Positions 45,309 to 55,091 of a stretch of DNA of 64,000 nucleotides are shown here, piece by piece. The notes beneath the pieces are model-generated. The model did no database searches. It was not told where the DNA came from and saw only the letters and a list, made by a program, of their open reading frames with translations. The stretch lies in NCBI RefSeq assembly GCF_014396385.1, contig NZ_CP060716.1:1178001-1242000 (forward strand). The letters are read 5' to 3'. Both the position numbers and the translations under genes were made by a program. This DNA comes from Leucobacter denitrificans. Lineage in GTDB: Bacteria > Actinomycetota > Actinomycetes > Actinomycetales > Microbacteriaceae. The number at the start of each line of letters is the position of its first letter. Position 1 is the stretch's first letter.

Positions 45309-46738
45309 TGCCGCACGTGCATCGCGCGGGCGGCGTCGGTAATCGCGCCCGTGAGCGATGGGTAGACGGTGAATGCTGACGCTACCTGATCCACTGTCAA
45401 ACGGTGCTCAACCGCGAGTGCGAGCGGGAAAATCAGCTCACTCGCGCGGTGAGCAACGATGACGCCGCCGATCACGGTGCCCGACGCCTCCCATGCGAAG
45501 AGCTTTACGAAGCCGTCGGTGAACCCAATCATCTTCGCGCGAGGGTTACCGTTCAGCGGAATCGTGTGTGTGACAGCCTTCGCAACGTTGCTCGCGTCGG
45601 CGAGGGTGTGCTCGTTCCACCCGACCGTCGCGATCTCGGGGTAGGTAAACACGTTTGCGGCGACGTTGCGCAGCGATATGGGGCGCACGAAGTCGCCGAG
45701 CGCGTGCATGATCGCGGTGCGGCCCTGCATCGAGGCCACCGATGCGAGCGGAAAGAAGTCGGTGCAGTCGCCAGCCGCGTAGACCGAAGGTATCGACGTT
45801 CGAGCAACCTTATTCACGCGAATGTGGCCGCTCTCGGTGAGCTCGATGCCGGCTTCTTCGAGCCCAAGACCCTCGGTGTTCGGGGTGGATCCCACAGCCA
45901 TGAGACAGTGCGACCCCTCAACTGTGCGCCCGTCGGCAAGCGTGACGAGTACGCCCTTCTCGGTACGCTCCACGGACTCTGCGCGCGACTTCGACATCAC
46001 GTTCATGCCGATCCGCTTGAACTCGTGCTCGATCACCGCGGCGGCATCTGGGTCTTCGCCCGGGAGCACCTGCTCGCGGCTCGACACGAGAGTTACCTCG
46101 GCCCCGAGCGTCGCGTACGCGTTCGCGAACTCTGCACCGGTCACGCCAGACCCGACGACAATGAGGTGCTCGGGCACATCTTGCAGGTCATAGAGCTGTT
46201 TCCAGGTGAGAATTCGCTCGCCATCTGGCTTCGCCGAGTCGAGCTCGCGCGGGCTCGCACCCACCGACACCACAATGGTGTCTGCTTCAACCCGGTCAAA
46301 ATCAGTTCCGCCGTCACTTGAGGTCGACACCAGTACAGCGCCTGGCCCGTCGAGACGCCCCGATCCGTGAACAATGCGTACGCCCGCAGCCTCGAGGCTT
46401 TCTCGCATATCTACCGACTGCGCACCCGCCATCGCGAGAAGTCGCTTATTCACTGCCGCGAGGTTGACCGCGATCTCAGGACGCAAGGGCTTGCCGTCGC
46501 CACCAGGCAGAAACGCCTGTACTCCAAGCTTGCCTGCGTCGCGCACGGCCTGCGCCGCGCCAGCGGTTGCAATCAGACTCTTCGACGGCACAACATCGGT
46601 GAGCACCGTCGATCCACCAACGCCCGCGCGTTCAATGAGCGTGACCTCGGCACCCAACTGCGCGCCGGTGAGCGCGGCTTCATATCCGCCCGGACCGCCG
46701 CCAACGACAACGATTCGATGCTTTCGTTCTTTCGCCAT
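45305..46738 (-). CDS. lpdA: NAD(P)H quinone reductase of the LpdA/disulfide-reductase family
   Basis: A 477-residue FAD/NAD(P) flavoprotein. FAD site VVGGGPGGYEAAL; NAD site VVGSGVTGAEFANAYATLG; VYAAGDCTDFFPLASVA; C-terminal dimerisation domain. The redox-active CxxxxC of lipoamide dehydrogenases is absent (GGSTVLTDVVPSKS), as in mycobacterial LpdA, so the function is quinone reduction rather than dithiol chemistry. Leaderless-type start with TAGACT six bases upstream. Operon with the copper lipoprotein. Confidence 0.88.
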   Translation of the reverse strand: MAKERKHRIVVVGGGPGGYEAALTGAQLGAEVTLIERAGVGGSTVLTDVVPSKSLIATAGAAQAVRDAGKLGVQAFLPGGDGKPLRPEIAVNLAAVNKRLLAMAGAQSVDMRESLEAAGVRIVHGSGRLDGPGAVLVSTSSDGGTDFDRVEADTIVVSVGASPRELDSAKPDGERILTWKQLYDLQDVPEHLIVVGSGVTGAEFANAYATLGAEVTLVSSREQVLPGEDPDAAAVIEHEFKRIGMNVMSKSRAESVERTEKGVLVTLADGRTVEGSHCLMAVGSTPNTEGLGLEEAGIELTESGHIRVNKVARTSIPSVYAAGDCTDFFPLASVASMQGRTAIMHALGDFVRPISLRNVAANVFTYPEIATVGWNEHTLADASNVAKAVTHTIPLNGNPRAKMIGFTDGFVKLFAWEASGTVIGGVIVAHRASELIFPLALAVEHRLTVDQVASAFTVYPSLTGAITDAARAMHVRQ

Positions 46739-46855
46739 ACCTCAAGTCTAGGCGCGCGCAGGCATGGGTCGCACCGTATGATCAGGGAGGCGGATCGCAG
46801 CACAGGGGTGTTGCTCGCGTCGCCACCGTGTGAACAGTGCAGTTGGAGGCGAAAT
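46739..46855. promoter_or_regulatory. Divergent promoter of lpdA and the amino-acid decarboxylase
   Basis: On the - strand TAGACT (complement of 46745-46750) lies six bases before ATG 46738. On the + strand TATGAT (46777-46782) is a good -10 for the decarboxylase, giving a leader of about 67 nt that carries GGAGG (46845-46849). Confidence 0.55.
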
Positions 46856-49549
46856 ATGTCAGACCCGCAGGCAGAATCAGTGCTTGAACGCGACTCGGGT
46901 ATGCCCGCGAGCACCTGGAGATTGCGAAGCGATGCCTGGGAGTTTCTGAGGTTCGCGGTGAAGCGCCTCGTGTACGGCGATGGATCCGAGGTTTCTGAAG
47001 CTCTTGCTCCGGACGGCGAGATTCGGCGCTCACTTCGCACACTTGAAACCGTTGAGATGTACTGGGCGGGGTTCGGCAGACGCTACACCAGGGAGATTGG
47101 TGAGCTCCTCGATGAGGGCAAGTTCCAGATCGCGCTCGATCGCATCGGCAAGGTCGTCAACCGACTCCGCACCGCGGGCACGCCCGAAGAGGCGACGAAT
47201 CTCGCGGTCGAAGAAGACGAAGTTGAAACCGACGTCGACCCCAGGCCGCGCTTCGAGGTGCTCGTTATTGATGAGACGACCGAGGCTGACCGCGAGGCGA
47301 TGCACGCCGATGTGCTGCGCATGCGAAGCTCTGCCGACGCGTTCGTCTACGAATACGTCATCGTACCGTCGGCGGACGATGCGGTCGCTGCGGTGCTCAC
47401 CAACCCGAACATCCTCGCCTGCGTAATTCGCCCCGGATTCAGCGAGCGAACCAAGCGCAGCCTGAGTTCCGATCTTCGTCGGTCGATCGAACTCGCGCAC
47501 GGGGCGGTTACTGCGCCGCAAACCTCGCTGCGCAATCAGCTCCAGTCAGTACAGCGCGTGCTCGGACTTGCCGACACACTCGCGAGCGTCAGGCCCGAGC
47601 TCGACCTCTACCTCATGGCGGGCGCCCACATCGAAGACCTTGCGGGCTCCCTCACCAAGCGTTTCCGCCGTATTTTCCGCCGCGAGGACCAGCTAGAACT
47701 GCACCTCTCGCTGCTGCGTCGCGTCTCGCACCTGTACGACACTCCGTTCTTCTCCGCGATCCAAGACCACGCACGTCGCCCGGTCGGCGTGTTCCACGCG
47801 TTGCCCGTCGCTCGCGGTGGCTCGGTGGTTTCGTCGAAGTGGATCCGCGACCTCGCCGACTTCTACGGCCTCAACCTACTACTTGCCGAGACGTCTGCGA
47901 CGTCAGGCGGGCTCGATTCGCTGCTCGCTCCAGTGCACACGCTCAAGAAGGCGCAGGAGCTCGCCGCCCGCGCATACGGCGCGAAGCATACGTTCTTTGT
48001 GACTAACGGCACGTCGACCGCAAACAAGATCGTGCACCAGGCGCTCGTGTCTCCCAACGAGGTCGTGATGGTGGATCGCAACTGCCACAAGTCGCACCAC
48101 CACTCAGTAATGCTCACGGGTGCCCGACCCGCCTACCTCGAGGCGTACCCGCTCAACGAGTTCGCGTTCTACGGCGCGGTTCCGCTCAGCCAGATCAAGC
48201 AGATGCTGCTCGACTACCGCGCCGCTGGCCGCCTCGACGAGGTGCGAATGGTGACGCTGACCAACTGCACCTTTGACGGCATCGTCTACGACCCTGCCCG
48301 CATCATGGCTGAGTGCCTCACGATCAAACCAGACCTCGTGTTTCTCTGGGATGAGGCATGGTTCGCCTTCGGCGCCTTCCATCCCGTCACCCGCCGCCGC
48401 ACGGCAATGGCCTCGGCGAAGCAGCTGGAACAGCAGCTCAAGACGTCGGCACACGCTGCCGCGTATCAGGAGCAACAGGAGCGGCTGTTCGACGCCGACG
48501 GTAACGCAGCCCCCGATGAGGTGTGGATCAACGAGCGTCTCATCCCTTCACCCGATGCCCGTATTCGGGTCTACGCCACCCAATCTACGCACAAGACTCT
48601 AACGGCGCTTCGCCAAGGTTCGATGATCCACGTTTATGACCAGGACTGGGTACGCGACGCGGAAGATCCATTCCACGAGGCGTATATGACTCACACGTCA
48701 ACCTCGCCGAACTACCAGATTCTCGCCTCGCTCGACATTGGCCGTCGCCAGGTCGAGCTCGAGGGTTTCGAGCTCGTGCAGCGGCAGCTCGATCTCGCGA
48801 CGAGCCTGAAGCAGTCGATCTCGCGCCATCCGCTCTTGAAGCGCACCTTTAGGGTGCTCACGGGGCACGACCTGATCCCCGAGGAGTACCGAGGCGTGGG
48901 CGGCCCGATGCCGCTCCGCGAAGGGCTCTCGAACATGTGGGAGGCGTGGGATCACGACGAGTTTGTGGTGGATCCGTCGCGCATCACCATCGAGATTTCT
49001 CGCTCTGGCGTGAGCGGAGACACCTTCAAGCACGAGCTGCTCATGGACCGCTACGGCATCCAAGTCAACAAGACGAGCCGCAACACCGTGCTGTTCATGA
49101 CGAACATCGGCACCTCGCGCAGCGCGATCGCATACCTCATCGAGGTACTCGTGAAGCTCGCCGAGCGCTTCGAGGAGGAGAGTGCGCAGCGCGATCCGGA
49201 CCAACTGGTGCCCGAGGAAGTGCCGATGCCTCCGCTCCCCGACTTCAGTTCATTCGCGCCCGAGTATGCGAGCGACGAGGTACTTCGTGACGGAGACATG
49301 CGCCGTGCGTTCTTCAAGGGCCAGCGACGCAACAATGTTGAGTACGTGCTGGGTGATGACCTGCGCGCCCGCGTCGAGGCCGGCGAGCAGCCGGTGTCTG
49401 CCGCGTTCGTGACGCCGTACCCACCGGGCTTCCCCGTACTGGTTCCCGGTCAAGTTGTCTCGCGCGAGGTGCTCGCGTTTATGCAGGTGCTCGATACGCG
49501 CGAGATCCACGGCTACGACCCGCTTCGCGGATACCGCATCCTCAAGTAA
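46856..49549 (+). CDS. Ornithine/lysine/arginine decarboxylase (large fold-I type)
   Basis: An 897-residue PLP decarboxylase of the bacterial inducible/AspC-fold family that produces a polyamine or cadaverine. N-terminal wing domain about 1-270 (receiver-like, RFEVLVIDETTEAD), then the PLP core with GTSTANKIVHQ, DRNCHKSHHHSVML, WDEAWFAFGAFHP, and Lys580 in TQSTHKTLTALRQGSM, then a C-terminal domain. ATG 46856 is chosen because GGAGG lies seven bases upstream. Longer upstream frames run through the divergent promoter. Confidence 0.9.
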   Translation: MSDPQAESVLERDSGMPASTWRLRSDAWEFLRFAVKRLVYGDGSEVSEALAPDGEIRRSLRTLETVEMYWAGFGRRYTREIGELLDEGKFQIALDRIGKVVNRLRTAGTPEEATNLAVEEDEVETDVDPRPRFEVLVIDETTEADREAMHADVLRMRSSADAFVYEYVIVPSADDAVAAVLTNPNILACVIRPGFSERTKRSLSSDLRRSIELAHGAVTAPQTSLRNQLQSVQRVLGLADTLASVRPELDLYLMAGAHIEDLAGSLTKRFRRIFRREDQLELHLSLLRRVSHLYDTPFFSAIQDHARRPVGVFHALPVARGGSVVSSKWIRDLADFYGLNLLLAETSATSGGLDSLLAPVHTLKKAQELAARAYGAKHTFFVTNGTSTANKIVHQALVSPNEVVMVDRNCHKSHHHSVMLTGARPAYLEAYPLNEFAFYGAVPLSQIKQMLLDYRAAGRLDEVRMVTLTNCTFDGIVYDPARIMAECLTIKPDLVFLWDEAWFAFGAFHPVTRRRTAMASAKQLEQQLKTSAHAAAYQEQQERLFDADGNAAPDEVWINERLIPSPDARIRVYATQSTHKTLTALRQGSMIHVYDQDWVRDAEDPFHEAYMTHTSTSPNYQILASLDIGRRQVELEGFELVQRQLDLATSLKQSISRHPLLKRTFRVLTGHDLIPEEYRGVGGPMPLREGLSNMWEAWDHDEFVVDPSRITIEISRSGVSGDTFKHELLMDRYGIQVNKTSRNTVLFMTNIGTSRSAIAYLIEVLVKLAERFEEESAQRDPDQLVPEEVPMPPLPDFSSFAPEYASDEVLRDGDMRRAFFKGQRRNNVEYVLGDDLRARVEAGEQPVSAAFVTPYPPGFPVLVPGQVVSREVLAFMQVLDTREIHGYDPLRGYRILK

Positions 49550-49583
49550 GCGAGCAACGGCACGGCGAAGTACGCTTGTGCTC

Positions 49584-50390
49584 ATGGAGAACTCACAAGA
49601 CCCGAAGGCCCTTGCTGCCGAAGCCGCAGCAGTCATCGCTGACCTCACCGGTGTCGCTCACCACGACATCGCGCTCACGCTCGGAAGCGGCTGGGGCAAG
49701 GCCGCAGACGTCATCGGCGAGACCGTGTCGGTGCTCGACGCCGAGCAGGTGCCGGGCTTTCACACGTCGGGCGTGCCCGGTCACTCGGGAACGCTGAAGT
49801 CGATCCGCCTCGAAAACGGCAAGCATGCGCTCGTCATCGGCGCCCGCACCCACTTCTATGAGGGGCGCGGCGTGCGCGCGGTCGTGCACGGGGTGCGCAC
49901 CGCGGCCGCCACTGGCGCGAAAATCATGGTGCTGACGAATGGCGCGGGTGGCGTGAACCCGAACTACGCGCCGGGTCAGCCGGTGCTCATTCGCGATCAC
50001 ATCAATCTCACGGCGGCGTCGCCGCTCGAGGGCGCGACATTTGTGGATCTCACCGACCTCTACTCGCAGCGACTGCGCGCACTTGCCCTCGAGGTGGATC
50101 CGACACTGAACGAGGGCGTCTACACCCAATTCACTGGTCCTCACTACGAGACTCCGGCGGAGGTGCGCTACGCAGGGATCATTGGCGGCGACATCGTAGG
50201 TATGTCGACCGCGCTCGAGGCGATCGCGGCGCGTGAGGCTGGCATGGAGATTCTAGGGTTCTCGCTCATCACGAACCTTGCCGCCGGAATCCAAGAGACC
50301 CCACTAAGCCACGCCGAGGTGCTCGAAGCCGGCCGCGACGCCGAGCCGCGCCTCGCGAAGCTGCTCAGCGAGATCGTCACTCGTTTCTAA
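49584..50390 (+). CDS. punA: Purine nucleoside phosphorylase
   Basis: A 268-residue trimeric-type PNP that splits purine nucleosides with phosphate. Seen: TLGSGWGKAADV, the phosphate loop VPGHSGTL, RTHFYEG, TNGAGGVNP, the substrate Glu/Asn region GPHYETPAEVR and MSTALEAIAA, and FSLITNLAAG. ATG 49584 fits TACGCT (49571-49576) seven bases upstream, a leaderless start. Confidence 0.93.
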   Translation: MENSQDPKALAAEAAAVIADLTGVAHHDIALTLGSGWGKAADVIGETVSVLDAEQVPGFHTSGVPGHSGTLKSIRLENGKHALVIGARTHFYEGRGVRAVVHGVRTAAATGAKIMVLTNGAGGVNPNYAPGQPVLIRDHINLTAASPLEGATFVDLTDLYSQRLRALALEVDPTLNEGVYTQFTGPHYETPAEVRYAGIIGGDIVGMSTALEAIAAREAGMEILGFSLITNLAAGIQETPLSHAEVLEAGRDAEPRLAKLLSEIVTRF

Positions 50391-50496
50391 TCAAGCTCAC
50401 CGGGCGCCTTAGGTCCGTCGAACTCGTCATGCACATCGGGCCAAACAGGCCGCACAGGACCCGGCCCGGAATTACCAGAAAAAGCAGAAGGATCTC

Positions 50497-51834
50497 ATGC
50501 ACACTGTCGATGTTGTGGTGATTGGTGCGGGCTTCGCGGGGCTTACTGCATCGCGCGAACTCTCGAACGCGGGCTACGAGGTGCTCACGCTCGAGGCGAG
50601 AGACCGCATTGGTGGACGCACCTGGACCGACTATCGCCTCGGTCACGACCTCGAACTCGGCGCGAACTGGGTTCACTGGGTGCAGCCGCACGTCTGGGCC
50701 GAGATGACCCGCTACTCCCGCGGCATCGAGCGCAGCCCAAGGGCCGAAGAGGCCTACTGGCACGGTGCCGATGGCAAGCCGAGGCAGGGCACACTCGAGG
50801 AGTTCATGGCGCTCATCGACGAGGGTCAGCAGCTCGTCATCGACGATGTGCGCGAGGCGATGCCGCGCGGCGCAGAGCCAACAGTGGGGCGGATCGAAGA
50901 GCTCGACCACCTCTCAATACAAGATCGGTTTGACCGCCTCGGCCTCGCCTCAGAGGCCAAGGCAGCGAACGAGTCGGTGTGGGTCGGGCACGTGAACGCT
51001 CCGCTCTCAGAGGTCGGCCTATCGAGCGCCCTCCGCTGGGTGGCCGCCACAGGCGGGCACTGGCAGCTCATGCACGAGGCGTCGGCAACCTACCGAGTGG
51101 CGGGAGGGCTCAAAGCTTTCACCGCCGCAATTGCGAGCGAGATCACGGGCGAGATCCGCCTGAACTCGCGCGTCGCCTCGGTGGCCCAGTCAGGAACAGG
51201 CGCCGACGCGCACGCAGTGGTCACGCTCGAAAGTGGCGAGCAGATTCGCGCGAAGCGCGTCGTCTCCACCCTCCCCGTGAACGCAATTGGCGAGATCGCC
51301 TTCGAACCAGAGCTTCCGCTCGCCTGGCGTCGCCAGCACGCCGAGCGCGTTGCGTCACAGGGCACTAAGGTGTGGATCCGCGTAGGCGGCCACGTGTCCA
51401 GGTTCTTCGCGTACGCCAACCAAAACGACCCGATCTCGGTGCTCAAGGCAGAGTTCTACTGCGCGGATGAGCGCGGTAACTACACGATCCTCGTTGGGTT
51501 CGGCCCCGACCACAGTCGCGTCGATGTCGACGACATCGCCTCGCTGCAGGCGGCAGTTGACCGCTGCAGGCCGGGGCTCGCCGTGGAAGAGGCGACCGCG
51601 CACGACTGGATGGCCGATCCACTGTCTCAGACGACCTGGATGACGCATCGCCCGCACCAACTCACCCGCGACCTCACCGAGCTACAGGCGACGCAGGGCA
51701 TGCTGCACTTCGCGACCACCGACAACGCGAACCTCTGGGGCGGCTTTATCGATGGCGCGATTGAGAGTGGGCTTCGCGAGGCGCGGCGCATCATCGATTC
51801 GCTTCCTCGGCCGCAACGTCGATCGGGGTCGTGA
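50497..51834 (+). CDS. Flavin amine oxidase
   Basis: A 445-residue FAD-dependent amine oxidase related to monoamine/putrescine oxidases. FAD motif VVIGAGFAGLTASRELSNAGYEV, RIGGRTWTDY, and the C-terminal flavin segment NLWGGFIDGAIESG. It oxidises an amine to the aldehyde with peroxide. It sits after the decarboxylase and PNP genes, so a polyamine from the decarboxylase is a reasonable substrate (inference). ATG has AAGGA upstream. Confidence 0.9.
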   Translation: MHTVDVVVIGAGFAGLTASRELSNAGYEVLTLEARDRIGGRTWTDYRLGHDLELGANWVHWVQPHVWAEMTRYSRGIERSPRAEEAYWHGADGKPRQGTLEEFMALIDEGQQLVIDDVREAMPRGAEPTVGRIEELDHLSIQDRFDRLGLASEAKAANESVWVGHVNAPLSEVGLSSALRWVAATGGHWQLMHEASATYRVAGGLKAFTAAIASEITGEIRLNSRVASVAQSGTGADAHAVVTLESGEQIRAKRVVSTLPVNAIGEIAFEPELPLAWRRQHAERVASQGTKVWIRVGGHVSRFFAYANQNDPISVLKAEFYCADERGNYTILVGFGPDHSRVDVDDIASLQAAVDRCRPGLAVEEATAHDWMADPLSQTTWMTHRPHQLTRDLTELQATQGMLHFATTDNANLWGGFIDGAIESGLREARRIIDSLPRPQRRSGS

Positions 51835-51930
51835 GCGGACCGCAGCAACCTCTCACGCCCTCAATGCGGGGTTCGTCGCAACTGGGTGGTAGCTTAAATG
51901 GCGTTACCTAGACATGTCGGTAAGGGGGAG

Positions 51931-53694
51931 ATGGTGGAACAGGAACAGCTCGATCAGCTGATTGCGCACGCAGAACGCTGGGCTGCAGACGATATTGACG
52001 ACCTCACCCGAGCCGAGGCAACACGCCTCTTGGAACACGCACGCGAGGGCGACGAAGCTTCAATTGCCGAGCTCGAAGCCTGCTTTTCCGATCGGCTCGC
52101 CTTCGGCACCGCGGGTCTTCGAGGCAAGCTCGGCCCCGGCCCCTCACGCATGAACCGCATTGTTGTTTCACAAACCAGCGCGGGCTTCGCCGCGTTCTTG
52201 CTCGCCCGGGCGGCTGCCGGTGAGACCACGTCTCCTCCATCTGTCGTCATCGGATACGACGCCCGCGTGAACTCAGACGTCTTTGCAAAGGACGCGGCCG
52301 AGATTATGGCGGGCGCGGGCGTTCGCGTCATCCTGCTACCTCAAGCCGGCCCGACTCCGCTCACCGCCTTCGCTGTTCGGCACCTCGGCGTCTCGGCTGG
52401 CGTGATGGTGACCGCAAGTCACAATCCTCCGCGCGACAACGGGTACAAGGTGTACCTGGGAGACTCAGACGGTGGATCGCAGATAGTGCCCCCGGCCGAC
52501 GCCGATATCGCGAAGCGTATTCTCGAAGCCGCCTCGCAGCCAGTTAGCGAGTTCGCCCGCAGTGACAAGTACGAGGTCGCCGACGAGGAGATCGCGAACG
52601 CGTACGTGCAACGGACCGCCGCGGCCCTGGTTGCCGGATTTGATGCCGACAAAGATGGTGCGGTGCTCGGCAGTGACACCCCACTCACCGTCGTGTATAC
52701 GGCAATGCACGGGGTCGGCGCGGAGCTCGCGCAGCGTGTCTTCCTTGCGAGCGGGCTGCCGAAGGTTACTGTTGTCGCCGAGCAAGTCGAGCCCGACGGG
52801 AATTTCCCGACAGTAGATTTCCCGAATCCAGAGGAGCCGGGTGCACTCGATCTCGCGATCCGCACCGCGAACGAGACCGAGGCAGATCTCATCGTCGCCC
52901 ACGACCCCGATGCCGATCGCCTGGCGATCGCAGTACCCCACCCCGATGCCGAGGGCGGGTACCGCAGGCTCACCGGCAATGAACTCGGGCTGCTGCTCGG
53001 GTGGCGCGCGGCAGAGCGTGCACAGCAGGCGGCCGAACTGCGCAACGAGGAGTTCAGCGGTTCCCTGGCTTGCACCATCGTGTCCTCTCCGGCGCTCGGT
53101 GCGGTCGCACGCGAGTTCGGACTCGACTACGCGGAGACGCTGTCGGGCTTCAAATGGGTGTCTCGCGTTCCGAACCTCATCTTCGGGTTCGAGGAAGCCC
53201 TTGGCTACCTCACGCACCCCGATGTAGTGCGCGACAAAGACGGCATCTCTGCGAGCGGTGACGCCATCGCGATGGTGCGTGAGTGCAAAGCCCGCGGCAT
53301 TGATATCTGGGGTCTTCTCGACGAGGCTGCTGAGCTGTTCGGGCATTTCTCGAGCACCCAGGTCACGCTGCGGCTCGACTCGATGGCTGCGGCTGCAGAC
53401 CTTTCGAGCAAGGTTCGCGATACTCCCCCGACCTCGTTCGGTGTGCGCGTCGTCGAGACTACGCAAGACTTGCTCGAGCCGGGTCTCGCGGAGATTCCCT
53501 CGAACGTGCTGCGCTATGACCTGTCAGACGGCTCGCGCGTCATGATTCGCCCGAGCGGCACCGAGCCGAAGCTCAAGGTATACCTCGACACGTTTAGTGA
53601 TCGTGGCAATGCCGCTGCTCGGCGCTCGGCCGCGGAGAGCGCTCTCGCAGAGCTCGAGACCGACGTGCGGTCGTTCCTCGACAAGCTGCAGTAG
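51931..53694 (+). CDS. Phospho-sugar mutase (phosphomannomutase/phosphoglucomutase)
   Basis: A 587-residue alpha-D-phosphohexomutase that moves phosphate between C1 and C6 (or C5 in pentoses). Catalytic phosphoserine Ser163 in TASHNPPRDNGYKVY; Mg site HDPDADRLAI; sugar loop GFEEALGYL; phosphate-binding RPSGTEPKLKVYL. TAGCTT (51890-51895) is a likely -10; ATG 51931 or GTG 51934 follows a purine-rich AAGGGGGAG. The start is uncertain by one codon; a longer start at 51898 is too close to the -10. Confidence 0.88.
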   Translation: MVEQEQLDQLIAHAERWAADDIDDLTRAEATRLLEHAREGDEASIAELEACFSDRLAFGTAGLRGKLGPGPSRMNRIVVSQTSAGFAAFLLARAAAGETTSPPSVVIGYDARVNSDVFAKDAAEIMAGAGVRVILLPQAGPTPLTAFAVRHLGVSAGVMVTASHNPPRDNGYKVYLGDSDGGSQIVPPADADIAKRILEAASQPVSEFARSDKYEVADEEIANAYVQRTAAALVAGFDADKDGAVLGSDTPLTVVYTAMHGVGAELAQRVFLASGLPKVTVVAEQVEPDGNFPTVDFPNPEEPGALDLAIRTANETEADLIVAHDPDADRLAIAVPHPDAEGGYRRLTGNELGLLLGWRAAERAQQAAELRNEEFSGSLACTIVSSPALGAVAREFGLDYAETLSGFKWVSRVPNLIFGFEEALGYLTHPDVVRDKDGISASGDAIAMVRECKARGIDIWGLLDEAAELFGHFSSTQVTLRLDSMAAAADLSSKVRDTPPTSFGVRVVETTQDLLEPGLAEIPSNVLRYDLSDGSRVMIRPSGTEPKLKVYLDTFSDRGNAAARRSAAESALAELETDVRSFLDKLQ

Positions 53695-53810
53695 CTTACC
53701 CAGCTCCGGCGTCTAACAGCCTGGCTCAGCCGAGCCCGGCCTAGCCCGACCCCCAGCTCCCAGCCTTTCTACCCACCCCGGCCCAGCTCCCACTCCTGGC
53801 CCGGCCCAAA
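53695..53810. other. C-rich low-complexity spacer
   Basis: A pyrimidine-rich stretch with CCCAGCTCC at 53699-53707, 53752-53760 and 53782-53790. No gene. It borders the left inverted repeat of the DUF559 island. Confidence 0.5.
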
Positions 53811-53868
53811 CTTCGAGTCAAAGTTTGCCCTTATCCCTGGCCTCTTGCCAGCAAACTTGCACTCGGAT
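53811..53868 (-). repeat. 58-nt palindromic element, copy A
   Basis: Inverted relative to copies B and C. It begins right after the TAA stop of the DUF559 gene. Read in that gene's direction it starts ATCCGAGTGCAAGTTTGC and ends GCAAACTTTGACTCGAAG. Confidence 0.8.
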
Positions 53869-54777
53869 TTAGGCCGCATGAGTACGTTGGTAGATCGCAT
53901 GAGCCAAACGACCAAGATACTCGCGGGGATCACGAAGATCACGGGCAGTTGCCTGCAGCACGATCCACCCAGCATCGACCATTGCTTCGCGCCGAGACAC
54001 ATCGCGCCTAGCTTGTTCAACTCCGCCAGTGAAGTGGTACTCGCCCTCATATTCACAAGCGATCTTCCACTGCGGGTACCCCAAGTCTGAGTGGAAGAGG
54101 CGAATATTGGTAGGAACAGGACAGCACGTGACGAGGTCGGGAAAACCAGCGCGAAGAATATGAAGCCGCAGTTGGCTCTCAGATGGCGATTCGACGCCGG
54201 TGCGCAAAAGCGGAAGGGCCACGCGCATCTTCTGGGACCCGGCGCACCCCGAGAAGCGAAGCCGAGCTGCCTCTAGCTCTTCCAGTGAACTCAACGGGCG
54301 GCTGCGGCGAGAAAGACCCGAAATGAGTGCGTCACCGACTGCAATGAGCTGATCGACAGTGAGTACGGCCGCGAGAAGTGCCCATACATCGGCTGGCACG
54401 GGAAGCCAGTCTGGTGCGCTTGGCAACTGCAGTAGGCACCCCTCACGCACCCTGTGAGGAGAAATACCTACACGTCGAGGAGGAGTCGTCGGCCAATGGA
54501 CCCCAACGTCAATTGCTCCATCGCCACCGTATTCCGGGAGGTCGTAAAGTTTTGCGGCCGTACGTCGAGAGAGAAAACTGCCTGGTTTGAGGAGTAACTT
54601 CGCGGCTGCAACACGTGTTGTGAATGCGTCCGGATCTACGCCTGGCGCTGGCACGATTCCATAAATAGTGCGGGCCTGATCACTCGCATAGAGTCGGTGG
54701 TGAGGCACACCCGATGCGCGCAAATCAGCAACGCGCGCGATTGGTCCAGATGTGACGATAGGTGGCAGCGGTCTCAT
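53869..54777 (-). CDS. DUF559 domain protein with AbiEi-like N-terminus
   Basis: A 302-residue protein. The N-terminal part (about 1-100) resembles the winged-helix region of AbiEi-type antitoxin-like proteins (ADLRASGVPHHRLYAS, TIYGIVPAPG). The C-terminal DUF559 domain has a nuclease-like pattern: PSESQLRLHILRAGFP, HSDLGYPQWKIACEYEGEYH, and REAMVDAGWIVLQATARDL, compatible with a PD-(D/E)xK/Vsr endonuclease active site (Glu, Asp, Glu). ATG 54777 has TACGGT six bases upstream, leaderless. Base usage is less GC-rich than the neighbours. It has no partner toxin gene and is framed by the 58-nt repeats. Confidence 0.75.
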   Translation of the reverse strand: MRPLPPIVTSGPIARVADLRASGVPHHRLYASDQARTIYGIVPAPGVDPDAFTTRVAAAKLLLKPGSFLSRRTAAKLYDLPEYGGDGAIDVGVHWPTTPPRRVGISPHRVREGCLLQLPSAPDWLPVPADVWALLAAVLTVDQLIAVGDALISGLSRRSRPLSSLEELEAARLRFSGCAGSQKMRVALPLLRTGVESPSESQLRLHILRAGFPDLVTCCPVPTNIRLFHSDLGYPQWKIACEYEGEYHFTGGVEQARRDVSRREAMVDAGWIVLQATARDLRDPREYLGRLAHAIYQRTHAA

Positions 54778-54917
54778 TCGAAAACCGTAGGGGTGGATCG
54801 CACCTCTAAAACGGTTCTCCACAACAGAAGCACCTGGATCTGAGCAATCGCCCACTGTGGACGAGGCTCTCCCCGCCGGACCAGGCAAACCCACCTGGCC
54901 CCCCAAGTATCACGCCG

Positions 54918-54975
54918 ATCCGAGTCAAAGTCTTCGGTAAACCGTGGCCGAATTGCCACAGACATTGACTCGGAT
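54918..54975 (+). repeat. 58-nt palindromic element, copy B
   Basis: Perfect 11-bp terminal arms ATCCGAGTCAA / TTGACTCGGAT. Same orientation as copy C. Confidence 0.8.
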
Positions 54976-54992
54976 TCACTAGCACAACCAAA

Positions 54993-55015
54993 GATGCAGC
55001 TGACGAGGCTGCATC
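54993..55015. repeat. Perfect hairpin between copies B and C
   Basis: GATGCAGC (54993-55000) / GCTGCATC (55008-55015) with a 7-nt loop. Possibly a terminator or structured spacer. Confidence 0.55.
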
Positions 55016-55032
55016 AGGATGCTACGGCCCCA

Positions 55033-55090
55033 ATCCGAGTCACAGATTGCGGTTAAAAGTGGCCAGATAGTCGCAAACTTTGACTCGAAG
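55033..55090 (+). repeat. 58-nt palindromic element, copy C
   Basis: It starts ATCCGAGTCACAG and ends GCAAACTTTGACTCGAAG, the same end as copy A. It forms the right terminal inverted repeat of the island. Confidence 0.8.
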
Positions 55091-55091
55091 T

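Noticed and set aside
45305..46738. Dihydrolipoamide dehydrogenase
   Set aside because: The CxxxxC redox pair is absent, so the quinone-reductase branch is preferred.
46367..46855. Long N-terminal extension of the decarboxylase frame
   Set aside because: It runs through the divergent lpdA gene and promoter. A Shine-Dalgarno sequence supports ATG 46856.
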